Of a DNA stretch of 64,000 nucleotides, positions 52,701 through 60,406 are shown piece by piece; positions within the stretch are counted from its first letter, which is position 1; the number at the start of each line of letters is the position of its first letter. Source of the stretch: Paracoccus saliphilus (GTDB lineage Bacteria > Pseudomonadota > Alphaproteobacteria > Rhodobacterales > Rhodobacteraceae); assembly GCA_003255745.1 (NCBI GenBank), contig QKYL01000001.1, forward strand, positions 124,001 to 188,000. Direction: 5' to 3'. Made by a program: the position numbers and the translations under genes. The notes beneath the pieces were generated by a model. The model worked only from the letters and a program-made list of their open reading frames with translations. It did no database searches and was not told the DNA's origin.

Positions 52701-52847
52701 AAGTCGCTGCCGATCATCATGCTGACCGCAAAGGCGATGGCCGACGACCAGAACCAGTGCCTGCAGGCTGGTGCCAACGACTATCTGCCCAAACCCCTGG
52801 ACGTGGACAAGCTGTTGTCGCTGACCCGCGTGTGGATGCCGCGATGA
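49758..52847 (+). CDS. Hybrid sensor histidine kinase with GAF domain and three receiver domains
   Basis: The 1029-residue protein starts with GTG after CAGGAGACCCC. Domains in order: two or three membrane helices (about 5-100), GAF (about 115-265), a long coiled coil (about 275-360) and HisKA with the phospho-accepting His in ANMSHELRTPLN (about 372). HATPase follows (about 480-590; NFISNALKFTERG, DTGIGI, GGTGLGLSISRELA), then three receivers (about 640-755, 757-875, 905-1025). Receiver 1 has Asp in IVMDVGLPD, receiver 2 Asp in IVLDMTLPD, and receiver 3 Asp in VLMDVMMPEMDG. Receiver 2 appears atypical at its Lys site (IIIKGAKS). The ATGA overlap with the CheR gene indicates coupling. Confidence 0.95.
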   Translation: MPKIQDLTILVVIAASLGGVLFLDAQFPLGTAVWLIYILPLALAFVSSQPLIPVAVAVLACVLMGIGFIFDQAGIDPRVAAANRTMAGLVYLVLGLAGRALIINRERLTRSEWVHEGQVEVSRAMQGELSAERLGRQILQVLADRVGARAAVAYARNGHGYQRLASWGVDEAALADRVLEGEGHLGRCVAERRVLGIAMAPDQALGWATGLGRGRAPHALMVPLRDGQLVNGVLEFGLDTPPSGRIEELFDRISDKLGIALRSAQYREQLQELLEETRRQAEELRSHTEELAASNEELEEQTRALQDSQRRLEMQQTELENQNAQLESQTQELEEQRDALARSRRMLEDQAAQLARESRYKSEFVANMSHELRTPLNALLIMSRLLSENRGRNLTEEQVRWAETIESSGKDLLALINDILDLSKIESGKLELSRDRIDPRTVTTKLVRAFEMQAKNKGLQLTAEVAPGVGELETDCQRLEQVLRNFISNALKFTERGRVTLRVAPLGQGIAFSVEDTGIGIDGDQQEAVFEAFRQADGTISRRFGGTGLGLSISRELADILGGRITLSSEKGRGSVFTLILPAAPAIRQPASATRAQGGAVVAPPVPELAAAPEALLLDALPGLEDDRAAIKPGDRVMLVVEDDPAFAKVLYGLAQDLGFRCVCVGRADDGVRAARHFLPQAIVMDVGLPDHSGLSALDRLKRDTSTRHIPVHIVSANDYTKEALAQGAISYMLKPVPREQLEQAIRSLEHRLEQRLRCVLIVEDDPAQMEGLKALLASDEVETVGAGTAAEALQICRSRTVDCIVLDMTLPDASGFELLEQLDEDGTAAFPPVIVYTARAMNEAEEQRLRRYSSSIIIKGAKSPERLINEVTLFLHQVVSDLPEKQREMLAASLNRDAQLEGRRILVVEDDIRNVYALTGVFEPHGAKVQIARNGREALEALGRIADGAQPRVDLVLMDVMMPEMDGLTATREIRKIDRWKSLPIIMLTAKAMADDQNQCLQAGANDYLPKPLDVDKLLSLTRVWMPR

Positions 52848-53707
52848 GCCTGGACCCCGTTCCCGCGCGGCCTGGTGACGCCATCGAACTGGACCTGTTC
52901 CTGGAGGCCCTGCACCGGCGCTATCACTATGACTTCCGGTCCTATTCCCGCGCGTCGCTGGCCCGCCGGGCCGATCTGGCGCGCGAGCGGCTTGGCTGCG
53001 CCACCCTGTCTGAGCTTCAGGGCCGCCTGCTGCACGAACCGGCCGTGCTGCCCCAGATCATCGATGCGATGACCGTGCAGGTCAGCGAGATGTTCCGCGA
53101 CCCCGACTATTACCTGGCGCTGCGCCAGGAGGTTTTGCCGCATCTGCAGACCTTTCCCTCGCTCAAGGTCTGGGTGGCCGGCTGCGCCGATGGCGAGGAG
53201 CTGTATTCGTTGGCGATCCTCTTCCGCGAAGAAGGGCTGTTCGACCGCACGCTGTTCTACGCGACCGAGATCAACCGCCGCGCCCTGGCGCGCGCCGAGG
53301 CGGGCGTCTACGACATCGACCGCCTTCCGGTCTTTTCGCAAAACTACCAGCGGTCGGGTGGTCGGGGATCGCTTTCGGACTATTACACCGCGGCCTATGG
53401 CCGGGCGGCCTTCGACCGGTCGCTGCGGTCGCGAACGGTGTTCACCGAACACAACCTGGCCTCGGACCAGGTTTTTTCCGAGGTTCACCTGATCAGCTGC
53501 CGCAACGTGCTGATCTATTTCGATGCCGTCTTGCAGGACCGCACCCTGGGCCTTTTTGCCGAGGCATTGGCCCGCGGCGGCTTCCTGGGCCTCGGTTCGC
53601 ATGAAACCCTGCGTTTCTCGGCCCATGCCACGGCCTTCGCGCCCTTCGAAGAGCCAGACAGGATCTGGCGCCGCACTGCCTCTCAGGAGACCGCACATGC
53701 TCGATAA
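52844..53707 (+). CDS. CheR-type protein-glutamate methyltransferase
   Basis: The 287-residue protein has an N-terminal CheR helical domain (about 15-75) and the SAM-binding domain: VWVAGCADGEELYSLAILF (about 106-124), FYATEINRRALARA and SCRNVLIYFD (about 219-228). The usual motif is GCxxGEEPYS; here Leu replaces Pro. CheR methylates chemoreceptor glutamates with SAM, but no receptor, CheW or CheB gene is present. It may instead modify or interact with the kinases on either side. Overlaps: 4 bases with the hybrid kinase, 11 with the following gene. Confidence 0.9.
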   Translation: MSLDPVPARPGDAIELDLFLEALHRRYHYDFRSYSRASLARRADLARERLGCATLSELQGRLLHEPAVLPQIIDAMTVQVSEMFRDPDYYLALRQEVLPHLQTFPSLKVWVAGCADGEELYSLAILFREEGLFDRTLFYATEINRRALARAEAGVYDIDRLPVFSQNYQRSGGRGSLSDYYTAAYGRAAFDRSLRSRTVFTEHNLASDQVFSEVHLISCRNVLIYFDAVLQDRTLGLFAEALARGGFLGLGSHETLRFSAHATAFAPFEEPDRIWRRTASQETAHAR

Positions 53708-55526
53708 CACCATCAGGTTCCTGATTGTCGACGACATCGCTGAAAACATCATGGCGCTGGAGGCTCTGCTGCGGCGCGACGGGCTGGTGGTGGACCGCGC
53801 AAGGTCGGCCACCGAGGCGCTGGAACTGATGCTGATGCACGATTACGCGCTGGCCTTTCTGGACGTGCAGATGCCCGGCACCGACGGTTATGAACTGGCC
53901 GAACTGATGCGGTCCACCGAACGCACGCGCGGTGTTCCGATCATCTTCGTTACCGCCGCCGAGATGGACGAGGCGCGCCGGTTCCGCGGCTATGAGGCGG
54001 GGGCGGTCGATTACATCTTCAAGCCGATCGACCCGGTGATCCTGAAATCCAAGGCCGAGGTGTTCTTCCGCATCGGTCGCCAGGCCAAGGAACTGGAACG
54101 CCAGCGCGACGAGATGCAGGAAATCGCCCGCCATCGCGACCGGGTCATGGCGCAACTGAAGGCCCATAACGACAACTCGCCCCTGGCCTTCGTGACGCTG
54201 GACCGCGACCTTTGCGTGCGCCGCTGGTCCAAAGGGGCCGAACGGATGTTCGGGCGCGGGGCGGGCGATCTGCTGGGCATGACCGCATCGGCCTCTGGTT
54301 GGCTGGACGCGGCCGGCGCGGAAGAACTGGCCGGCTGGCTGAAGGCCGGCATTGATGCCGCCCCCCGTTTTTCGGCCGAGATGGTTCTGGATCACGCGGC
54401 GGTGGGTCCGATCAGCTGCGAGATCTATGGCTCGGTCCTGTCCGATGCGGGGGGGCAGAAGTCGCTGTCGCTGCAGATCCTGGACATCACCGAGCGCAAG
54501 CAGGCCGAGGAGGTTCGTTCACTGCTGATTGGAGAGTTGAACCACCGCATCAAGAACACGCTGGCCAATGTCCAGGCGATCGCCCGCCAGAGCCTGCGCC
54601 AGTCGGAAAGCCTGGCGGATTTCGAGAAAAGCTTTGGCGGCCGCCTGCAGGCGCTGGCGCGTGCCCATTCCATCCTGTCGGATGCCACCTGGGCCAGTGC
54701 GCCGCTGGATCAGCTGATTGACGACCAGATCAGTTCGGGGACACTGGACGGCGACCGGCTGCGCCGCAACGGCCCGCCGGTCGAGCTTGCGCCCGACACC
54801 ATGCTGCGCCTGGCGCTGACATTGCACGAATTGGGCACGAATGCCGCGAAATACGGCGCCCTGTCCACGCCGCAGGGCATGATCGATCTGGACTGGACCC
54901 TGGTGGGCGGCCTGCTAACGCTTGTCTGGCGCGAAACGGGCGGGCCACCCGTTACCGCTCCCGCCAGGGACGGCTTTGGCATGACCCTGATCGGTGCGGC
55001 CGGGGGCGGCGAGGCAAATGCCGTCACCGCTGAATGGAACCCTGCGGGGGTTATCTGGACGATCCGGCTGTCCGACGGCGTCACGGCGCTTAAGTCAAAG
55101 GCCACGCTGCTGCCCTGCTCTGGCGCGGCGCCGGTGCTGCGTCCCGCGACCCTTGCCGGCGCCCGCGTTCTGCTGGTCGAGGACGAGCCGCTGGTCGCGC
55201 TGGACCTGCGGCTTGAACTGGAGGATGCCGGCGCAATTGTTGTTGCACTGTCGCGCACAGTGGCCGAGGCGATTCAGGCGGCGAACAGCCACCAAATCGA
55301 CCTGGCGTTGCTGGACGGCAATCTCAAAGGCGAACCGGTGGACGAAGTCGCGGCGCTGCTCAGCGAAAGGCAGGTGCCCTTCTGCTTTGTCTCGGGCTAT
55401 GGCCGGGAACATCTGCCCGCAGGTTTCGATACCGCACCGCTGATCGAAAAGCCGTTCCGTCCGGATGCGCTGCGCTCGATCCTGACGGGGCTTCTGTCCC
55501 GCGAACTGACGGTCGCGGCGCAGTAG
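53697..55526 (+). CDS. Receiver-PAS-HWE histidine kinase-receiver protein
   Basis: The 609-residue soluble protein has an N-terminal receiver (about 7-125; Asp in AFLDVQMPGTDG), a short coiled coil (about 128-155) and a PAS domain (about 160-265). An HWE-type kinase follows, with phospho-His in GELNHRIKNTLANVQ (about 283) and N-box ALTLHELGTNAAKYGAL. WRETGGPP completes the His-Trp-Glu set. A C-terminal receiver comes last (about 495-605; VLLVEDEPLV, Asp in ALLDGNLKGE). HWE kinases often feed PhyR general-stress signalling. The ATG at 53697 overlaps the CheR end. The 198 bases after it, up to metN, hold only the structured leader noted separately. Confidence 0.93.
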   Translation: MLDNTIRFLIVDDIAENIMALEALLRRDGLVVDRARSATEALELMLMHDYALAFLDVQMPGTDGYELAELMRSTERTRGVPIIFVTAAEMDEARRFRGYEAGAVDYIFKPIDPVILKSKAEVFFRIGRQAKELERQRDEMQEIARHRDRVMAQLKAHNDNSPLAFVTLDRDLCVRRWSKGAERMFGRGAGDLLGMTASASGWLDAAGAEELAGWLKAGIDAAPRFSAEMVLDHAAVGPISCEIYGSVLSDAGGQKSLSLQILDITERKQAEEVRSLLIGELNHRIKNTLANVQAIARQSLRQSESLADFEKSFGGRLQALARAHSILSDATWASAPLDQLIDDQISSGTLDGDRLRRNGPPVELAPDTMLRLALTLHELGTNAAKYGALSTPQGMIDLDWTLVGGLLTLVWRETGGPPVTAPARDGFGMTLIGAAGGGEANAVTAEWNPAGVIWTIRLSDGVTALKSKATLLPCSGAAPVLRPATLAGARVLLVEDEPLVALDLRLELEDAGAIVVALSRTVAEAIQAANSHQIDLALLDGNLKGEPVDEVAALLSERQVPFCFVSGYGREHLPAGFDTAPLIEKPFRPDALRSILTGLLSRELTVAAQ

Positions 55527-55644
55527 CCGGAAAAGGAATTCGTTCTGCAAGCATTCCGTGGGAGGCGCCCGGCGTTCGGGCGGCTGCGGGAACAGGGCAA
55601 CGGCCTTTGCCGCGGCGCCCGCAGGGTCGATCGCCTGTTTCGTG

Positions 55645-55674
55645 GTCGGACCTGCCCGCAGGCTTGCACCCGAC
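55645..55674 (+). other. Structured leader upstream of metNIQ (unassigned)
   Basis: GTCGG (55645-55649) pairs with CCGAC (55670-55674); inside, CCTG-CCCG-CAGG forms a second hairpin followed by CTTGCA. The CTTGCA segment and the location before a methionine importer recall SAM-II riboswitches, but the other conserved SAM-II parts (the AUUU run and GCUAAA) are not seen. I cannot assign a family. Confidence 0.25.
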
Positions 55675-55724
55675 GCGGCTTTCGGGCATCCCCGCGCCCT
55701 TGGAATTGGAACTGGCAGGATCCC

Positions 55725-56777
55725 ATGAGCGGAACGGCCCAAAACGATGCGGCCATCATCTTTGACAGGCTGGGCAAGTCCTTTTCGAAGAAGGGCGGCC
55801 CGCGGGTCATGGCCCTGGACGACATCTCTCTGGTCGTGCCACGGGGCAGCATCACCGGCATCATCGGACGCTCGGGCGCGGGCAAGTCCACGCTGCTGCG
55901 CATGGTCAACGGCCTTGAACAGCCGACCGAAGGTCGGGTCGAGGTTTCGGGCCATGACGTCGGCTCGGCGCGGGGGGGCGCGCTGCGGGCGATCCGCCGG
56001 GAGGTCGGGATGATCTTCCAGCATTTCAACCTTCTGGCCTCGCGTACGGTTTGGGGCAACGTGGCCCTGCCGCTGGAGATCGCGGGCACGCCCGCCGCAC
56101 AGATCCGCACCCGCGTCGATCAGCTGATCGACCAAGTGGGCCTGGGCGCGCTGCGCGACCGTTATCCGGCCGAACTGTCGGGCGGGCAAAAGCAGCGCGT
56201 GGGCATCGCCCGGGCGCTGGCCACCAGCCCCAAGGTGCTGCTGTCGGATGAGGCGACCAGCGCGCTGGACCCCGAAACGACGCAGACGGTGCTGGAGCTG
56301 CTGGGCCGCATCAACCGCGACCTTGGGCTGACGATCCTGCTGATCACGCACGAGATGGCGGTCCTGCGCGACATCGCCAGCCACATGGCGGTGATCGAGG
56401 GCGGGCGCATCGTCGAGGCCGGGCCGACCTATGACGTCTTTGCCCGGCCCACGAATCCGACCACCCGCAGCTTCCTGTCGGGCGTCACCGGGGCGACCCT
56501 GCCTGCCTTTGTGGCCAGCCGCCTGCATCCCGAACCGCCAGGCGACCAGGTGATCCGCGTGACCTTTGCCGGCAGTCATGCAACCGATCCGATGCTGTCG
56601 CTGCTGGCGACCGATCTGGGCATCACCGCCAATATCCTGGGCGGCGCCATTGAGGAGGTCGGCCCGCATCCCTTTGGCAACCTGCTGATCTCGGTCGATG
56701 CCGCCCGTGCCGACCAGGCGCGGGCCTATCTGGAGCGCCACGGACTTTCGACGGAGGTGCTGGGCCATGTCCGCTAA
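55725..56777 (+). CDS. metN: Methionine ABC transporter ATPase MetN
   Basis: The 350-residue ATPase has Walker A GRSGAGKST (about 46-54), MIFQHFNLLASRTVWGNV, signature LSGGQKQRVGIARA and Walker B VLLSDEATSALDPE. A C-terminal NIL domain (about 275-350; VIRVTFAGSHATDPML) follows, which binds methionine and inhibits transport. It energises D/L-methionine import. It overlaps metI by 11 bases. Confidence 0.95.
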   Translation: MSGTAQNDAAIIFDRLGKSFSKKGGPRVMALDDISLVVPRGSITGIIGRSGAGKSTLLRMVNGLEQPTEGRVEVSGHDVGSARGGALRAIRREVGMIFQHFNLLASRTVWGNVALPLEIAGTPAAQIRTRVDQLIDQVGLGALRDRYPAELSGGQKQRVGIARALATSPKVLLSDEATSALDPETTQTVLELLGRINRDLGLTILLITHEMAVLRDIASHMAVIEGGRIVEAGPTYDVFARPTNPTTRSFLSGVTGATLPAFVASRLHPEPPGDQVIRVTFAGSHATDPMLSLLATDLGITANILGGAIEEVGPHPFGNLLISVDAARADQARAYLERHGLSTEVLGHVR

Positions 56778-57441
56778 CCTGATCCCGCTTTTGTGGGACG
56801 CGACCCTGCAGACGCTCTACATGGTGGCGATCTCGGCGCTGCTGGGCACGCTTGGAGGGCTGCCCCTGGGGGTGTTCCTGGCAACCTCGCAACGGGGAGA
56901 GCTGCTGTCGGCGCCTTGGGTCAACAAGGTGCTGGGGCTGGTCGTCAATGCCACCCGCTCGGTCCCGTTCATCATCCTGGTGGTGGCAATCATTCCCTTT
57001 ACGCGCGCGCTGGTCGGGACGTCGATCGGAACGAATGCCGCGATCGTGCCGCTGACCCTGGCCGCCATCCCCTTCATCGCGCGGCTGGTGGAAAACGCCA
57101 TCCGCGAGGTCGAGGGCGGGTTGATCGAGGCCGCGCGCGCGATGGGCGCCACCCCCCTGCAGATCATCCGCAAGGTGCTGATCCCCGAGGCGATGCCCGC
57201 CATCGCCTTGGGACTGACCCTGGCCGTGGTCAGCCTGATCGGATATTCCGCCATGGTCGGGGCGGTTGGCGGGCAGGGCCTGGGCGATCTTGGCATCCGC
57301 TACGGATATCAGCGCTTCATGCCCGAGGTGATGGCGGCGGTTGTCGTCATCCTGATCGTGCTGGTCCAGCTGGTGCAATCGCTTGGCGAATGGATCGCCG
57401 CGCGGCTGGATCGTCGCGCCCCGCGCAACCGCGGCCACTGA
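56767..57441 (+). CDS. metI: Methionine ABC transporter permease MetI
   Basis: The 224-residue five-helix permease has NATRSVPFIILVVAIIPFTR (about 60-79) and the EAA loop EGGLIEAARAMGATPLQIIRKVLIPEA (about 118-144), the standard MetI signatures. The ATG at 56767 lies inside metN, giving coupled translation. metQ follows after 38 bases. Confidence 0.95.
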   Translation: MSANLIPLLWDATLQTLYMVAISALLGTLGGLPLGVFLATSQRGELLSAPWVNKVLGLVVNATRSVPFIILVVAIIPFTRALVGTSIGTNAAIVPLTLAAIPFIARLVENAIREVEGGLIEAARAMGATPLQIIRKVLIPEAMPAIALGLTLAVVSLIGYSAMVGAVGGQGLGDLGIRYGYQRFMPEVMAAVVVILIVLVQLVQSLGEWIAARLDRRAPRNRGH

Positions 57442-57479
57442 TGCCGCGTTTTTCCCGCAGACAAGAAAGGACCAATCCG

Positions 57480-58256
57480 ATGCTGCGACTGACAACTCTT
57501 ATTTCCGCCCTTGCCCTGTCCACCGCCGCCGCCATGGCCGAGGACATCAAGGTCGGCGTCTCGCCCGGCGAACATGGCGAAATCATGGAGGAAGTGGCCA
57601 AGGTTGCCGAACCCATGGGCCTGAACATCGAGATCATCGAGTTCTCGGACTATGTCGTGCCGAACCAGGCGCTGGCGGACGGCGATCTGGATGCCAACAG
57701 CTTTCAGCACCGCCCTTATCTGGAAAACCAGATGAAGGATCGCGGCTTTGAACTGGTCGAAGTCGGCACCACCATCACCACGCCGATGGGCATCTATTCG
57801 GACCGGATCGAGGATTTGGCCGACCTGCCCGACGGCGCGCAGGTGGCGATCCCGAACGATCCGACCAATGGCGGCCGCGCGCTGCTGATCCTGCAGGATT
57901 TTGGCCTGATCACCTTGGCCGAAGACACGGGCCTTGTGCCCAGCCCGCTGGATGTCAGCGAGAACCCCAAGGGTCTGCAGTTCCTGGAATTGGACGCGGC
58001 GCAACTGCCCCGCACGCTGGCCGATGCCGATATCGCGATCATCAACACCAACTATGCGCTGGCTTCGGGCCTGTCGCCCAAGGAGGATGCGATCGCGATG
58101 GAAAAGGCCGACAGCCCCTATGTGAACATCATCGTGGTGCAGCAGGGCCGGCAGGACGAGCCTTGGGTCAAGACCTTGGTCGAAGCCTATCAATCGGCCG
58201 AAGTAAAGGCTTTCATCGACGAAAAATACGAAGGCGCGGTCCTGACCTCGTGGTAA
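57480..58256 (+). CDS. metQ: Methionine-binding protein MetQ
   Basis: The 258-residue NlpA-family protein has a signal peptide ending AAAMA-ED (about residue 20) without a lipobox Cys, so it is a soluble periplasmic protein, unlike the lipoprotein MetQ of E. coli. SPGEHGEIMEEVAKVAEP, ANSFQHRPYLENQ, IPNDPTNGGRALLILQ and NTNYALASGLSP are family blocks that line the methionine pocket. A hairpin follows its stop, shared with the convergent thiX. Confidence 0.95.
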   Translation: MLRLTTLISALALSTAAAMAEDIKVGVSPGEHGEIMEEVAKVAEPMGLNIEIIEFSDYVVPNQALADGDLDANSFQHRPYLENQMKDRGFELVEVGTTITTPMGIYSDRIEDLADLPDGAQVAIPNDPTNGGRALLILQDFGLITLAEDTGLVPSPLDVSENPKGLQFLELDAAQLPRTLADADIAIINTNYALASGLSPKEDAIAMEKADSPYVNIIVVQQGRQDEPWVKTLVEAYQSAEVKAFIDEKYEGAVLTSW

Positions 58257-58263
58257 GATCCGG

Positions 58264-58284
58264 GGGCCGCCCTTGCGGCGGCCC
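58264..58284. terminator. Bidirectional hairpin between metQ and thiX
   Basis: GGGCCGCC (58264-58271) and GGCGGCCC (58277-58284) pair perfectly around the loop CTTGC, between two convergent operons. No T-run. Confidence 0.65.
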
Positions 58285-58287
58285 GCC

Positions 58288-59016
58288 TCAGCCTCGCGCG
58301 GTCACGCGCTGGATCAGGCCCACCAGCCCGAACAGCGCAAGCCCGATCACGGCCAGCAGCACAAGGGCCGCGAACATCAGGTCGGTCTGGCCACGACCAT
58401 TGGCCATCAGCATCAGATGGCCCAGACCCCGGCTGGAGCCGACCCATTCGCCGACAACCACGGCAAACGGCGCATAGACCGCCGCCAGCCGCAGCCCCGA
58501 CCCAAGCGCCGGCAGGGCGTTTGGCAACTGGATCAGCAACAGCCGCCGCAAGGGTCGCGCGCGCATCGACACCGCAAGGTCGTCCAGCGCCACAGGTGGG
58601 CGCATCAGCGCGTCATAGAACACCGACGTCACCGGAAAATAGATGACCAGCGCCACCATGACGATCTTGGAAGCCGCACCATAGCCCAGCCACAGCGTCA
58701 CCACGGGCGCCAGCGCAAAGACCGGGACCGCCTGCGCCACGACCAGCATGGGGCGCATCATCCGCCGCGCCAGGGGCGACAGGGCAAGGTTCAGCGCGGT
58801 CGCGATCCCCAGTGCCAGACCTGCCACCATGCCAAGACCAAGGTTGACCAGCGTAAAGCGGGCATTTTCGGCCAGGGTCGGCGCATGCGTCACCAAAGCT
58901 GCACCCACTCGCAACGGACCCGGCAGGATAAAGGGCGGAACGGCCGTCAGCCAAACCAGTGCCTGCCACAGCGCAAGGCCGGTCAGCGGCCCAAGGATCA
59001 GGCTCAGGCCGCGCAT
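58288..59016 (-). CDS. thiX: ABC transporter permease for pyrimidine precursor (ThiX type)
   Basis: The 242-residue permease has six helices and the EAA-like loop RARPLRRLLLIQLPNALPAL (about 149-168), with VFALAPVVTLWLGYG before it, as in NMT1/SsuC-type permeases. With thiY and thiZ it would import hydroxymethylpyrimidine or a formylamino precursor. I chose ATG 59016, which overlaps the ATPase gene by 13 bases. It is the last gene of the thi operon. Confidence 0.88.
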   Translation of the reverse strand: MRGLSLILGPLTGLALWQALVWLTAVPPFILPGPLRVGAALVTHAPTLAENARFTLVNLGLGMVAGLALGIATALNLALSPLARRMMRPMLVVAQAVPVFALAPVVTLWLGYGAASKIVMVALVIYFPVTSVFYDALMRPPVALDDLAVSMRARPLRRLLLIQLPNALPALGSGLRLAAVYAPFAVVVGEWVGSSRGLGHLMLMANGRGQTDLMFAALVLLAVIGLALFGLVGLIQRVTARG

Positions 59017-59732
59017 GGCTGCGACAGGGCGCTGAACAGGTCGGCCTGCGCCTGCAGCACCGCCGGGTCGTCCAGCGGGCGCGGAACCGGACCCAGGGGC
59101 AGGACCAGCGACCGGCTGCCTTGGGGTGTGATGTGCCAAGCCATATGGCCAAGGCGCGCAGCCTCCAGCGGGTCATGGGTGATCAGGATTACCGTCCGGC
59201 CCGCAAGAAGCCCAGCCGCCAGGTCCTGCATGGCGGCGCGGGTCGCGGCATCAAGCGCGGTGAACGGCTCGTCCAGCACGACGATGGGGCGGTCCTCGAT
59301 CAACGTGCGGGCCAGGGCCACGCGCTGCCGCTGCCCGCCTGACAGGCTGGCGGGGCGCCGATCTTCCAGCCCCGCAAGGCCCACCTGCGCCAACAGGGCT
59401 CGGGCGCGGGTCTGGTCGGGGCGCGTGCCGCGCAGGCGGGCGCCGATGGTGACATTGGCAAGGGCGCTGGCCCAGGGCAGCAATTGGTCCTGCTGGCCCA
59501 GCATGGTGACGCGGCCTTGCAGCGGGTTGCCATCATCCGCCGCAATCAGCCCATCCAGCCGCGCCGCGACCGGCAGCCCGGCCACCATCCGGCCAAGCGT
59601 CGACTTGCCGACGCCGGATCCGCCCAGAAGGCAGGTCCATGTGCCCGCCGGCGCCCGCAGGTCCAGGTCCCGAACCAGGGATGTGGGACCCAGCCAAAGG
59701 TTGCCTTGGATCGATAGCCCCGCAGATGTCAT
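59004..59732 (-). CDS. thiZ: ABC transporter ATPase for pyrimidine precursor (ThiZ type)
   Basis: The 242-residue ATPase has Walker A GGSGVGKSTLGR (about 37-48), Q-loop MLGQQDQLLPWA, signature LSGGQRQRVALART and Walker B IVVLDEPFTALDA, as in nitrate/sulfonate/thiamine-precursor importers. Its ATG at 59732 overlaps the tenA stop as ATGA. The thi context assigns the substrate class. Confidence 0.88.
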   Translation of the reverse strand: MTSAGLSIQGNLWLGPTSLVRDLDLRAPAGTWTCLLGGSGVGKSTLGRMVAGLPVAARLDGLIAADDGNPLQGRVTMLGQQDQLLPWASALANVTIGARLRGTRPDQTRARALLAQVGLAGLEDRRPASLSGGQRQRVALARTLIEDRPIVVLDEPFTALDAATRAAMQDLAAGLLAGRTVILITHDPLEAARLGHMAWHITPQGSRSLVLPLGPVPRPLDDPAVLQAQADLFSALSQPCAA

Positions 59733-60406
59733 GCCAGATCCAGGCCCATCTGCCAAAAGGCTGCCTCCAGCCGGGTCGCGTCGGCAAATCGCTGGGACAG
59801 CGTGGCGGCGCGGGGCAGGTCGGGCCAGTCCGGCCCCAGCCTTGCATCCAGTGCCTCGTCGATCAGCGCCCCAACCTGATGGCAGAGGCCCTGATATGCC
59901 TCACCGCCATAGGTCGCCGTCCATTCGCCATAAGGTCCGCCGCTGCCGGCATGGGTCAGCCCGATCTGGCCATAGCCCAGAACGCAGGGCGCCAGCGCCG
60001 CCAGCAGTTCCAGCACATCGCCGCCATAGCCGCTGGCCTGCACATAGCGCGTATAGGCCATGTTGGCGGCGGATTCGGGCGTGGACGCCAGCATCGTGAC
60101 CGGGATGCCTTCGCGCGCGCAGATCGTCTCGTGCAGCGGCATCTCTTCATGGATCAGCCCGTGGGCGATGGCCAGGGCGGCCCGGATCTCGGGCATCCGG
60201 TCCGATTTGGCCGCGACCAGCGCCCAGCAGCGGGTGAAGTGCAGCAGGAAGACGTAATCCTGCCGCAGATAATGCAGGAAGCTGGCACGCGGCAGGCTGC
60301 CCCCGGCCAGCTGCCGGACAAAGGCGTGATCGACATAGGCGGTCCAGTCCGCACCCGCCGCCTGACGCCACATGCCGAAGGCGCGGCCGTAATCGGGGCC
60401 GCTCAT
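59729..60406 (-). CDS. tenA: TenA family aminopyrimidine aminohydrolase (thiaminase II)
   Basis: The 225-residue all-helical protein has the active-site Cys in LAPCVLGYGQIG (about 138) and the C-terminal catalytic Glu in RLEAAFWQMGL (about 215), both conserved in TenA. It hydrolyses aminomethylpyrimidine, a thiamine breakdown product, to hydroxymethylpyrimidine for re-use. It lies between the binding protein and the ATPase of the precursor importer, with ATGA overlaps on both sides, so uptake and salvage are coupled. Confidence 0.93.
   Translation of the reverse strand: MSGPDYGRAFGMWRQAAGADWTAYVDHAFVRQLAGGSLPRASFLHYLRQDYVFLLHFTRCWALVAAKSDRMPEIRAALAIAHGLIHEEMPLHETICAREGIPVTMLASTPESAANMAYTRYVQASGYGGDVLELLAALAPCVLGYGQIGLTHAGSGGPYGEWTATYGGEAYQGLCHQVGALIDEALDARLGPDWPDLPRAATLSQRFADATRLEAAFWQMGLDLA

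Noticed and set aside
55640..55680. A definite SAM-II riboswitch upstream of metN
   Set aside because: Only the CTTGCA segment and general position agree; key conserved bases are missing, so it is listed only as an unassigned leader.
55095..56768. A 557-codon antisense frame across the HWE kinase end and metN
   Set aside because: It spans two unrelated real genes and their intergenic region, so it is a composition artefact.
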